42,695 nucleotides of DNA from an uncultured Ruminococcus sp. (GTDB taxonomy: Bacteria > Bacillota > Clostridia > Oscillospirales > Acutalibacteraceae): the NCBI GenBank assembly GCA_902799245.1, contig CADBZY010000019.1, positions 1-42,695 on the forward strand, written 5' to 3'. How positions within the stretch are numbered: position 1 is the first letter of the stretch; every line of letters starts with the position of its first letter. Below are positions 34,843-42,609 of this stretch, in pieces. A program made the translations under genes and the position numbers. The notes below the pieces were generated by a model, which saw only the letters and a list, made by a program, of their open reading frames with translations, did not search any database and was not told the DNA's origin.

Positions 34843-35682
34843 TTATTTTGAAATCTTTCTTGTAGTGTACTTTAACGCTCCGACAGACAGTCCGTAGGAT
34901 ACTGCGATAAACAAAAGCAAAATCAGCCACACAATCAAAAGATGCTTGGGAGTCGATTTGTATATTCCCTCAAACTCTCTGAATGGGAACTGGAAATCGG
35001 GGAATTTATCGTTAATAGCCGACGGCAGATCGTGACTGTTGAGATCGGCAACGCTCCCCATGGCAGCCATTCCCCATTTGCTGATCGTCAGGCTTGCGAT
35101 TTTATTGGCGGCGCTGCTCAGATCAAAAAGCACGCCGGACAAAACCAACTGTATGATAAGCACGAGAGGCATGATGGTCATTGCCACAACAGGAGTGGAA
35201 ACCGCCGAAGAAATAATGAGGGCAAGGGCATCGGATGCGAATATAATCAAAAAGACCGTTATCAGATAATCCATAAAGGAAAATCCGAAGATCACCCCTT
35301 CACTTGGGAAATCTATCTTGATCCAGCAAATGATCATGATGATTATGCTCTGGATCAGACAGAGAGCAATCTGAAACACAAAATGAGCGGCAATGTAGGA
35401 CGACGCGTAAAGTCCCTTATCAAGCTCATCCTTCACTATGTCATTCTTTTCACGGCACACCAGCTGAATGGAATTGAATATTCCAATCCAGATGCACGCC
35501 GACACAATGGAAAAGAAGCCGAATTTGGTATCCTCATAGGTTTTGAACATATCATCTCCGGTGATCCACACGACCACGCCAGCGATGGCTACACCCAACA
35601 GAATGGAGATCAGGCTGTCTCTCTGCTGTGTGCGATAGAATTTCCGCGCATAAACCCAGATCTGTGTAAAGCCCATCATCAC
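34843..35682 (-). CDS. ABC-2 type transporter permease
   Basis: This 279-residue membrane protein has six hydrophobic segments in the ABC-2 arrangement. The FSIVSACIWIGIFNSIQLVCREKNDIVKDELDKG block, with a Glu-rich cytoplasmic loop, is typical of ABCG/White-type permeases. It overlaps the end of the FHA-ATPase gene by 4 bp (GTGA), so both are made together. GGAGG lies 6 nt before the GTG; ATG codons immediately after are alternatives. With the ATPase it would form an exporter; the cargo is unknown. It closes the operon. Confidence 0.87.
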   Translation of the reverse strand: MMMGFTQIWVYARKFYRTQQRDSLISILLGVAIAGVVVWITGDDMFKTYEDTKFGFFSIVSACIWIGIFNSIQLVCREKNDIVKDELDKGLYASSYIAAHFVFQIALCLIQSIIIMIICWIKIDFPSEGVIFGFSFMDYLITVFLIIFASDALALIISSAVSTPVVAMTIMPLVLIIQLVLSGVLFDLSSAANKIASLTISKWGMAAMGSVADLNSHDLPSAINDKFPDFQFPFREFEGIYKSTPKHLLIVWLILLLFIAVSYGLSVGALKYTTRKISK

Positions 35683-37175
35683 TTGTCGCCTCCGTATTTC
35701 TTGTATTTTTCAATGAACTCATCGGGACGCTCATTGAGAACGCGCGTAATATCGATGATGTTTTTTACTCCGAAATATTTCATCGCCTCAGGAAGATTGC
35801 CAAGAAAAGCAAGCTGTCCAATGTCGTTGCTGCCCTTTGCAAGAACTACCACCTTGCTGAAAATTTTATCAGGTTCCGGATAGGAAGCGTAATTATGGGA
35901 AATAAGCATGATGATCTTGCCGTTTTCCGCCAGCTTTTTCAGCGTCATCATCAGATCGTAGCCGGTGGCGGGATCCAATCCGGAATCGGGCTCATCGAGG
36001 AAGAATATTTCCGGCTCCGCAACCATTTCGTTGGCGATAGCCGCCCTTCTCTGCTCACCGCCAGACAGACTCTTGACCCGTACGCCGTCCTCCGCCTTTT
36101 TCCTCAGACCGAGTATCTGGAGATTGTTCAGAACAAATTCACGGCGGAAAGGCGCCTTGATACGCGGATTCCTGATGATCACCGTATCGGTAATGACGTC
36201 GATCAGCCTTTCCTCTTTCCTTATGGCAAGCGTCTGAGGTACATAGGCCATCATGTCCCGGATGCATTTTCCCGATTCATCTCCGGAATCCACTTCCACG
36301 CTGCCCTTGATGCTGTACTTGCCCAGAACGGAATTGACCAGCGTTGTCTTTCCTGCGCCGGATCCTCCCAGAATAAGGACGAAGTCGCCCTTCTCGATTT
36401 CAAGGTAAACATCCTGAAGCAGCTTTTTCTTACTGCCGACGCCTCCGACACTCGTTTCCTTGATATCGATAAGCAAACCCACGCTCTGCATCTGACCGAC
36501 GTTGTAAATCAGAACGCCGTCAAGCACAAAGATCAGCGTATCGCAGATTTTGATGACATTGCGGTCATAAAGCGTGGCGTTGCCCACAACCTCACGGTTA
36601 TTAAGAAGAACGCCGTTTTTGCTGCCGCAGTTGACAATAAAATACTTTTGTGTCTGCGCATTGTAGGCAATAATAGCGTGCTCCTGGGAAATATACGATT
36701 GATGAAGAGCTATGCCGCTCTCGTCGCCTCTGCCGATGACAACCGAACGGAAAGGATCAAGTACCCTTTTTTCCCATGTGCTTCTCTTGTCGTAGCTTGT
36801 CGAATAGATGATCGTCACGGCTTCGGGATGCGGATCATTCAGCGTAGGACGGTCAATTCGAAGAATGTCACCGTCGCTCAGCTTCATAGCCATTGAATCC
36901 TTGCCCGGCTCCTGTCTGATCCTGACACCGTTGAGATATGTACCGTTGCGACTGTGTTTATCCGTATAATAGAAATCGCCGTTAAAATAAGTAAACTCTC
37001 CGTGAAGCCTCGAAACAATAGGCGATTTCAAAAGAATATCAGCGGTATGCTTATCGCTTTCTCTGCCGATCGTCATATTGTTTTTCAGATATACGATCAG
37101 AACGTCATCCGATTTCTTTCCGACAATGATCAGCGTAGCCGGACGAATTTTTGCACTATAATCCTTTGTTGGCAT
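35679..37175 (-). CDS. Double-FHA-domain ABC transporter ATPase
   Basis: This 498-residue protein has two FHA domains and one ABC ATPase domain. FHA1 (about 33-85) shows IGRESDKH and SRLHGEF, and FHA2 (about 145-195) shows IGRGDESG, SQEHAII and SKNGVLLNN. Both keep the Arg, Ser and Asn that bind phosphothreonine. The ATPase has Walker A GGSGAGKTT (270-278), signature LSGGEQ (370-375), Walker B FFLDEPDSG and an H-loop ISHN. The domain order matches the mycobacterial exporter Rv1747, here with a separate permease. FHA domains imply control by a Ser/Thr kinase, not seen in the window. The upstream PP2C gene fits that. Confidence 0.93.
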   Translation of the reverse strand: MPTKDYSAKIRPATLIIVGKKSDDVLIVYLKNNMTIGRESDKHTADILLKSPIVSRLHGEFTYFNGDFYYTDKHSRNGTYLNGVRIRQEPGKDSMAMKLSDGDILRIDRPTLNDPHPEAVTIIYSTSYDKRSTWEKRVLDPFRSVVIGRGDESGIALHQSYISQEHAIIAYNAQTQKYFIVNCGSKNGVLLNNREVVGNATLYDRNVIKICDTLIFVLDGVLIYNVGQMQSVGLLIDIKETSVGGVGSKKKLLQDVYLEIEKGDFVLILGGSGAGKTTLVNSVLGKYSIKGSVEVDSGDESGKCIRDMMAYVPQTLAIRKEERLIDVITDTVIIRNPRIKAPFRREFVLNNLQILGLRKKAEDGVRVKSLSGGEQRRAAIANEMVAEPEIFFLDEPDSGLDPATGYDLMMTLKKLAENGKIIMLISHNYASYPEPDKIFSKVVVLAKGSNDIGQLAFLGNLPEAMKYFGVKNIIDITRVLNERPDEFIEKYKKYGGDK

Positions 37176-37188
37176 GTAATATTCACCT

Positions 37189-37825
37189 TCACAAAATAAT
37201 CGCCGCAGCAGAATAATTGTCCATATTGCTGCCGCTGCCGTTTTTTAGTACTTCGGCGGTCATCAGATCCAGCCATTGCTGCGCAGAACCGGACTTTTTG
37301 AGGAACTTGGTCATCTTTTTTTCGTCGATCCATTCCCAGAAACCGTCCGAACACAACAAAAACGCCTGCTTCTCCTCACGCCTGACAGGAATATCAATCA
37401 CATATTTGACAGAATCGTATTTTGTTCCGAGTACCCGGAGCAGTTTATTTCTGTCCTCATGTCCTCTGATCTGCTTTTCCTTGAGCTGTCCGGCATTGAC
37501 AAGCATCTGTGGCACGCTGTGATCTATTGTGCGTGTCATTATACGATGTGGAATCGGAATCCATTGTCTGCCGTTCAAAAAGCCTCTCCTGCGCCGTTTC
37601 GAATACGGCTTCTATCAACTCATCCAATTGGCCTGACTCGCCTGCGGATTGAGTAATCACCGTCCGCGCGGTATCGGTGACAATGGCGGAAGCAACCTCT
37701 CCGTGTCCGTGACCGCCAAGACCGTCGGCAAGTACAAACAGCCACCTGCCGTCACACTCCACGGCGGCAACGGAGTCCTCATTCATCTGACGCCCCCCTT
37801 TTTCCGAAACAATCGCATAATCCAT
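37189..37825 (-). pseudogene. PP2C-type Ser/Thr phosphatase gene broken by internal deletion and frame change
   Basis: The 5' part (37825 down to about 37545) encodes the start of a PP2C phosphatase, with metal ligands in RQMNEDS and LADGLGGHGHGEVAS. The 3' part (about 37545 down to 37189), in another frame, encodes its end, with RTIDHSVPQMLV, SDGFWEW and a final MDNYSA with the last metal aspartate. Between them the usual core of about 30-35 residues, holding the GDSR motif, is missing. So this is an internal deletion of roughly 100 bp that also shifts frame, not a single base slip. An assembly error is the main alternative. It lies between galT and the FHA-ABC gene. Confidence 0.78.
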
Positions 37826-37870
37826 ATCATCAACACCCGTTCACTAAATTCTTTATTGCGATTTCCCGAC

Positions 37871-39358
37871 TTACAGCGTTGCGATAAACCGCATGAAGGC
37901 ATTCCTTCCCGCATCGTCCCGTTTAAACACGCCCGCATCCTCCAGCACATGCGTGAACACGCGCCCGACCTCTTCCTCGAGCACCGTCCGTACAAGCTCA
38001 CGCGATCTGCCTTTCAGCAAGGGGGCAAATCCGGCAGCCCATTCGGCGTGCTTGGCGATCTGGTCATTTTGGGAAATATCCTTTCCGTCGAGGATGTATT
38101 CTTCGAGCGTGTCAAGCTCCTTTTGCAGTCTTGAAGGCAGTACCGCCAGACCCATCACTTCGATAAGTCCTATGTTTTCCTTCTTGATATGATGCCACTG
38201 AGCGTGAGGATGATATAGACCCATGGGATGCTCCTCTGTGGTCAGATTGTTGCGAAGGCACAGGTCTATCTCATAATCCTCTCCCCTGCGTCGCGCTATG
38301 GGAGTGATGGTGTTATGCGGCGTCCCGTCTGTCTCCGCCAATATCATCGCCTCGCGGTCGGTATATGATCTCCACTTGGAGAGAATGTGAGCCGAAAGCT
38401 GTGTCAGCCTATCCGGGTCTGCGCTTCTGAGGCGAATGACGGAGAGCGGCCATTTCACGATACCGGAGGAAACATCCGGATAACCTTCGATGGCCACCGG
38501 GGTTTCGATGGCGGCCTTTTCCATCGCGAATGAATAACGTCCGCCCTGGAAATGGTCATGACTCAGTATGGAACCGCCCACGATCGGAAGATCGGCATTG
38601 GAGCCGACAAAGTAATGCGGGAACTGCCGCACAAAGTCAAACAGCCGCGCGAAAGCCTTTTCGTCTATTTTCATGGGAATGTGTCTGCTGTTGAAGACAA
38701 TGCAGTGCTCATTGTAATAGACATAGGGCGAATACTGGAAAAACCAGCTTTCTGCGCAGAGATCGAGCGGAATAATGCGGTGGTTCGACCTGCCCGGATG
38801 ACCTATCCGGCCGGCATAGCCCTCGTTTTCAAGGCAGAGCTGGCACAGGGGGTAGGAAGTCGACTTGCTTTTTCCGGCAGCCGCTATATCGCGCGGATCC
38901 TTCTCCGGCTTGGAGAGATTGATAGTGATGTCCAGCTCGCCGTATTCGCTGTCAAACTTCCACTTGCGGTCGCGTGCAATGCGATCGCGGCGGATGTAGT
39001 TTGTATCGCAGCTGAACCGGTAAAAGCTGTCTGTCGCTTCTTCGGGCGACGCTTTGTACTGTTCCCTGAATTCCCTGTTTACCTGCGAAGGTCGCGGCAT
39101 CACACAGTTCATCAGCTTTACGTCAAATATATCCCTGTTCTCGACGGAATCGGGAATAATGCCTCTTTGCGCGGCAATATCGCAAAGCTCGCCCAAGATT
39201 TCATGCAGTTCACGCTTTTCAACGGCGGCAGAAGCCTCGTAATTGTCCTCTCCCAAAGCGGCAAGCAGCATATTGCGGGAATAAACCTTCTCGCACGGTT
39301 CGATCAGCTTTTTGTCAAGTGCGTATCCGATCAATTGGTCAATTGCTTCGTACAGCAT
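37871..39358 (-). CDS. galT: UDP-glucose-hexose-1-phosphate uridylyltransferase (class II)
   Basis: This 495-residue enzyme exchanges UMP between UDP-glucose and galactose 1-phosphate in the Leloir pathway. It is the longer class II type of Bacillota, not the 350-residue enterobacterial type. Visible blocks are HPGRSNHRIIPL, YFVGSNADLPIVGGSILSHDHFQGG with the histidine-containing active-site motif, and HPHAQWHHIKKENIGLIEVMGLAVLPSRL. The ATG is preceded by AAGGAGG. It follows the flavin reductase-like gene and probably shares the galK promoter. No galE is seen in the window. Confidence 0.95.
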   Translation of the reverse strand: MLYEAIDQLIGYALDKKLIEPCEKVYSRNMLLAALGEDNYEASAAVEKRELHEILGELCDIAAQRGIIPDSVENRDIFDVKLMNCVMPRPSQVNREFREQYKASPEEATDSFYRFSCDTNYIRRDRIARDRKWKFDSEYGELDITINLSKPEKDPRDIAAAGKSKSTSYPLCQLCLENEGYAGRIGHPGRSNHRIIPLDLCAESWFFQYSPYVYYNEHCIVFNSRHIPMKIDEKAFARLFDFVRQFPHYFVGSNADLPIVGGSILSHDHFQGGRYSFAMEKAAIETPVAIEGYPDVSSGIVKWPLSVIRLRSADPDRLTQLSAHILSKWRSYTDREAMILAETDGTPHNTITPIARRRGEDYEIDLCLRNNLTTEEHPMGLYHPHAQWHHIKKENIGLIEVMGLAVLPSRLQKELDTLEEYILDGKDISQNDQIAKHAEWAAGFAPLLKGRSRELVRTVLEEEVGRVFTHVLEDAGVFKRDDAGRNAFMRFIATL

Positions 39359-39384
39359 GTTTATCCTCCTTCACAACAAAAAAA

Positions 39385-39921
39385 TCAAGTCATTGATTGT
39401 CCCAGCCGGTATGCCTTGGCAAGATCATCCTCTGCAACGGTTCCGGGTTCCCTTGCTCCGCGCACCAATACCCTGCCGGAGTCTTCCAGATGAAAGAAAT
39501 TCAGTATCAGTTGATACTGCGTCAGAATGGAATCGAAAAGCTCCGGCAGCTCCGCCGCACCGACCAATATCAGTCCCAGTCTCCTAATATGGAAGCTGTT
39601 TCTCATCGGGGTATGCAGCCTGTCAATGACGGCTTTCAGTTGGGCGCTTATACCGTAAAAGTACACCGGAGAAGCGATGATTACCGCATCCGCCTCGCTA
39701 AGCTTTTGATAAACGAGCGTCATGTCGTCATTTCGGAAGCATTTGTTTCCTTCCCTTGCGAAGCAGGAGTTGCACCCGATACAGGGAGCAATCTGATAAT
39801 CGCAGACCGAAATGATGACAACCTCATTGTTTTCCTTCGCACCCGCCGCGAAAGACGCGACAAGTCTGTCGGTGTTCCCGTTCTTTCGGGGACTTCCCGA
39901 CAAAATAAGTATTTTTCCCAA
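39385..39921 (-). CDS. NADPH-dependent FMN reductase/flavodoxin-like protein
   Basis: This 178-residue flavodoxin-fold protein begins KILILSGSPRKNGNTDRL, the FMN phosphate-binding loop. IASPVYFYGISAQLKAVIDR is the second FMN motif of the iron-sulfur flavoprotein and NAD(P)H reductase family. The Cys cluster CIGCNSCFAREGNKC, near 47-61, has spacing like the compact 4Fe-4S motif of archaeal Isf proteins. The start is TTG with AGGAGG upstream. It lies between galK and galT, a surprising place; its electron partner and substrate are unknown. Confidence 0.85.
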   Translation of the reverse strand: MGKILILSGSPRKNGNTDRLVASFAAGAKENNEVVIISVCDYQIAPCIGCNSCFAREGNKCFRNDDMTLVYQKLSEADAVIIASPVYFYGISAQLKAVIDRLHTPMRNSFHIRRLGLILVGAAELPELFDSILTQYQLILNFFHLEDSGRVLVRGAREPGTVAEDDLAKAYRLGQSMT

Positions 39922-39951
39922 TATCTGTCACCTCCTGATTCTGCGCGGATT

Positions 39952-41109
39952 TCATTTCACAGTTCCTGCGCCTTCGCCTGGTCGGATGTTATAAACGGCA
40001 CAATCCATTCCGAATTGTTTCATGTACGCTGCTTTTACACGTCCGGCCATTTCGCCCTCGCTGCCTTTCTGCACCAGATTCACCGTACAGCCGCCGAAAC
40101 CGCCGCCGGTCATTCTCGCGCCGTAGACAAAGGGCATATTCCAGGCGGTTTCCGCCAAAAAGTCAAGTTCCTCGCAGGACACCTCGTAATCGTCCCTGAG
40201 AGACACGTGCGATTCGTTCATGAGCCTGCCGAAAGCCTCTATATCGTCCTTATGAAGGGAATCAGCCGCTTTGATCGTGCGAATATTCTCACTGACCGCG
40301 TGTTTTGCCCTTCTGCGGCATTTTTCATCTGCGATGCAGTTTTCCAGCGCAAGAAATTCCTCGTTGCTCAACGAACATAGCGAAGGAATCTTCTTCTGCT
40401 CACAGATATTGGCAAGCGCGGTCTCACATTCCCTGCGCCGGGTATTGTACGCAGACGAAGCAAGCGAGTGCTTCACTCCGGAATTGACGATCACCACCGA
40501 AACGCGGCTTTGATCTATGGGAGCATATTCCACTCCGAGCGTGAATGTGTCGAGCAGCAGCGCATGACCCTGCCTTCCCATCGCGCTGGCAAACTGATCC
40601 ATTATTCCGCAATTGACGCCAATAAAACGATTCTCGGCAAACTGACCGAACACCGCGTTCTGCTGTGGCGTCACAGGAAGTCCCCAAAGCTCACAAAGTA
40701 CCCTTCCCGTGAGGACCTCGAGAGCCGCCGAGGACGAAAGACCCGCGCCATCCGGCAAATTGCCCTTGAAAAGGAAATCCGCGCCACATTCCGGCGCATA
40801 TCCGAACCTGTCGAATGTGCGTATAACCGCCATCGGATAATCTGACCATCCTCCGGATCGCACAGGCTCATCCGCGGAGCGTTCCGAAACACCGGCTGAG
40901 GGAAAATTGGCCGAATAAAAGCCAAATCTCCCGTCCGTTCTGGGAGCCGCCATACATTCTATACCGAGGTCAATGGCACAGGGGAAAACTCTGCCGCCGT
41001 TGTAATCCGTGTGATCGCCGATCAGGTTCACTCTTCCCGGCGCAAAGCAATGCACGGTATGCCGCCGTCCGAACACAGCGAGAAAATCGTTTTCTGATAA
41101 AATATGCAC
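39952..41109 (-). CDS. galK: Galactokinase
   Basis: This 385-residue GHMP kinase phosphorylates galactose at C1 with ATP. It shows the signature GRVNLIGDHTDYNGG (about 24-38), the GHMP loop PDGAGLSSSAALEV and the late GGGFGGCTVNLV motif. The start is a GTG at 41109 (VHILSEN), because GGAGGG lies 7 nt upstream. An ATG overlapping it is out of frame, and the in-frame ATG at 41163 lies upstream of the predicted transcription start. It is the first gene of the gal operon. Confidence 0.95.
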   Translation of the reverse strand: MHILSENDFLAVFGRRHTVHCFAPGRVNLIGDHTDYNGGRVFPCAIDLGIECMAAPRTDGRFGFYSANFPSAGVSERSADEPVRSGGWSDYPMAVIRTFDRFGYAPECGADFLFKGNLPDGAGLSSSAALEVLTGRVLCELWGLPVTPQQNAVFGQFAENRFIGVNCGIMDQFASAMGRQGHALLLDTFTLGVEYAPIDQSRVSVVIVNSGVKHSLASSAYNTRRRECETALANICEQKKIPSLCSLSNEEFLALENCIADEKCRRRAKHAVSENIRTIKAADSLHKDDIEAFGRLMNESHVSLRDDYEVSCEELDFLAETAWNMPFVYGARMTGGGFGGCTVNLVQKGSEGEMAGRVKAAYMKQFGMDCAVYNIRPGEGAGTVK

Positions 41110-41139
41110 ATAAATCCCTCCTTTATCGTTTGTAATTAT

Positions 41140-41168
41140 ATTATAATTGATGCATGAATCCAAATCAA
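41140..41168 (-). promoter_or_regulatory. Promoter of the gal operon
   Basis: On the minus strand TTGATT (41163-41168) and TATAAT (41140-41145) are separated by 17 bp, with a start near 41133, about 25 nt before the galK start. No clear operator was identified. Confidence 0.7.
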
Positions 41169-41252
41169 TAGTAAAATCCCCGTTAACGGCTAAATTAATA
41201 AATATTTCATCACAAAATCTCCCATACCCTCATCCCCTGAAGAGAAAAGCAC

Positions 41253-41295
41253 AAAAAAATGGCACACAACCGGCATTGCTGCCGTGTTGTGTGCC
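41253..41295 (-). terminator. Terminator of the rpsF-ssb-rpsR operon
   Basis: On the minus strand a 15-bp stem with one bulged base (41261-41275 with 41280-41295, loop 4 nt) is followed after one base by seven T residues (complement of 41253-41259). It lies about 18 bp after the rpsR stop. Confidence 0.92.
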
Positions 41296-41312
41296 GCGGT
41301 ATACGAAATTAA

Positions 41313-41552
41313 TCAGTCAGCGGTGTAGGGCATAAGCGCAACGTGACGGGCGCGCTTGATGGCCACTGTGAGCTGACGCTGGTGGAAGGCGCATGTGCCG
41401 GTGACTCTGCGGGGCAGAATCTTGGCTCTCTCAGAGACATATCTTCTGAGTCTGTTTACGTCCTTGTAGTCAATTTCCTTGATGTTTTCCACACAGAAAT
41501 TGCAAACCTTCTTGCGGCCCTTGCGGCCTCTGCGTTCGGGTCTGTCAGCCAT
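41313..41552 (-). CDS. rpsR: 30S ribosomal protein S18
   Basis: This 79-residue small-subunit protein binds S6 and 16S rRNA in the platform. [35 protein letters not shown] is the conserved core. It keeps CNFC near the N-terminus and TGTCAFH later, so it is the zinc-binding (C+) form. The ATG is preceded by AAGGAGG. It is the third gene of the rpsF-ssb-rpsR operon and is followed by the operon terminator. Confidence 0.98.
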   Translation of the reverse strand: MADRPERRGRKGRKKVCNFCVENIKEIDYKDVNRLRRYVSERAKILPRRVTGTCAFHQRQLTVAIKRARHVALMPYTAD

Positions 41553-41595
41553 GATGTATCCTCCTTACGTAATTAAGTGTCATGCAAATAAATTG

Positions 41596-42081
41596 TCAGA
41601 ACGGCAGATCATCGTCAGCCACGGGCGCGAAATCGCCCTCGTCGCCGTTGCTGTATGAACCCGCAGGCTCGCCGTAGGGCGACTGCTGATTCTGTGCAGG
41701 CGGAGGGGTCATACGGTCGTAACGGCTGTAGTCAAAATTGTTCTGCTGATAACCGCTGTCTCTCTTGCCTTCGGCAAAATAAACCTGATCGGCAACAATA
41801 TCCCATGATCTGCGCTTGTTTCCCTCGCGGTCGGTGTAGCTGCTTACCTGAATACTTCCCTGCACAGCCACAAGCTGTCCCTTGTGGAAGTATTTGCTGA
41901 CAAAATCAGCGGTACTTCTCCACGCGATCACATCGAGAAAGTCGGTCTGACGCTCGCCTTGGGGATTTTGATAATCCCTTTCGACTGCCAGTCTGAATCT
42001 GGCAAATGCAGCGCCGCTCTGCGTTGTGCGGTAATCGGGGTCGGCTGTGAGCCTGCCCATCAAAATTACACGATTAAGCAT
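41596..42081 (-). CDS. ssb: Single-stranded DNA-binding protein
   Basis: This 161-residue protein coats single-stranded DNA during replication and repair. The OB fold covers about 1-105, starting MLNRVILMGRLTADPDYR, with FLDVIAWRSTADFVSKYFHKGQLVAVQG in its middle. A Gln/Tyr/Pro-rich flexible linker follows, then the acidic tail DDDLPF, which docks repair and replication partners. Length and tail are normal. It lies between rpsF and rpsR, the classic Bacillota arrangement. Confidence 0.98.
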   Translation of the reverse strand: MLNRVILMGRLTADPDYRTTQSGAAFARFRLAVERDYQNPQGERQTDFLDVIAWRSTADFVSKYFHKGQLVAVQGSIQVSSYTDREGNKRRSWDIVADQVYFAEGKRDSGYQQNNFDYSRYDRMTPPPAQNQQSPYGEPAGSYSNGDEGDFAPVADDDLPF

Positions 42082-42098
42082 TTCCTGTTACCTCTCGA

Positions 42099-42470
42099 TT
42101 ACTCTGCGTCTGCTTCAGCGGTCTCGGCTGCTTCGGGAGCTTCGGTTGTCTTAACGGCAGCGGGAGCCTCGGACTTCTCGATTCTCTTGACGATCAGCGA
42201 GCGAAGAACGCCGTCCGTAATGTTGTAAACTCTGTCAAGCTCTGCAGGGAATTCCGCGTTGCAGGTGAAGTTGAAGAGCACGTAGTAACCCTCTGACTCC
42301 TTGTTGATCATGTAAGCGAGCTTGCGCTTGCCCCATTCCTCAACGCTGTCAAGAGTGGCGCCGGTCTCGATCATCTTCTTGAACTTGCCGACTACTTCTG
42401 CAATGGCTTCCTCGCCGTTTTTGCAGGACACAATAAGGATGGACTCATAAGCTTCTTTCATCTTTTCCAT
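42099..42470 (-). CDS. rpsF: 30S ribosomal protein S6
   Basis: This 123-residue protein pairs with S18 on the 30S platform. It starts MEKMKEAYESILIVS and has WGKRKLAYMINKESEGYYVLFNF, the conserved S6 block. It ends with an Ala/Glu/Thr-rich acidic tail (EAPEAAETAEADAE), seen in several bacteria. The ATG has AAGGAGGTG upstream with 7-nt spacing. It is the first gene of the operon, preceded by a structured leader. Confidence 0.98.
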   Translation of the reverse strand: MEKMKEAYESILIVSCKNGEEAIAEVVGKFKKMIETGATLDSVEEWGKRKLAYMINKESEGYYVLFNFTCNAEFPAELDRVYNITDGVLRSLIVKRIEKSEAPAAVKTTEAPEAAETAEADAE

Positions 42471-42497
42471 CTTTCAGCACCTCCTTCTGGGCATATG

Positions 42498-42543
42498 GCT
42501 CCGTTTCTCTCGGAGCAAGGATTTTGTCGCGTCAATCGCGCAA
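42498..42543 (-). promoter_or_regulatory. Structured rpsF leader, possible S6:S18-binding RNA
   Basis: In the 74-nt leader two hairpins are visible. One has CGCG arms (42537-42540 with 42528-42531) plus outer TTG/CAA pairing with one bulge. The other is a perfect GCTCCG/CGGAGC stem (42511-42516 with 42498-42503, loop 7 nt). In several bacteria the S6:S18 complex binds a CCG-containing leader structure and represses its operon. A CCG is present in the second hairpin, but I cannot show that the known consensus is met. Confidence 0.35.
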
Positions 42544-42550
42544 CATGAGT

Positions 42551-42579
42551 ATTTTAACATAATTTCCGATGAATGTCAA
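42551..42579 (-). promoter_or_regulatory. Promoter of the rpsF-ssb-rpsR operon
   Basis: On the minus strand TTGACA (42574-42579) and TAAAAT (42551-42556) are separated by 17 bp, giving a start near 42544 and a leader of about 74 nt. Confidence 0.85.
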
Positions 42580-42609
42580 GCGAATCATTCAATATTTCAG
42601 GGCGACCGC

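Noticed and set aside
37457-37578. Programmed frameshift joining the two phosphatase halves
   Set aside because: A frameshift would join the ends but would not restore the missing 30-35-residue core with the GDSR motif, so a deletion explains it better.
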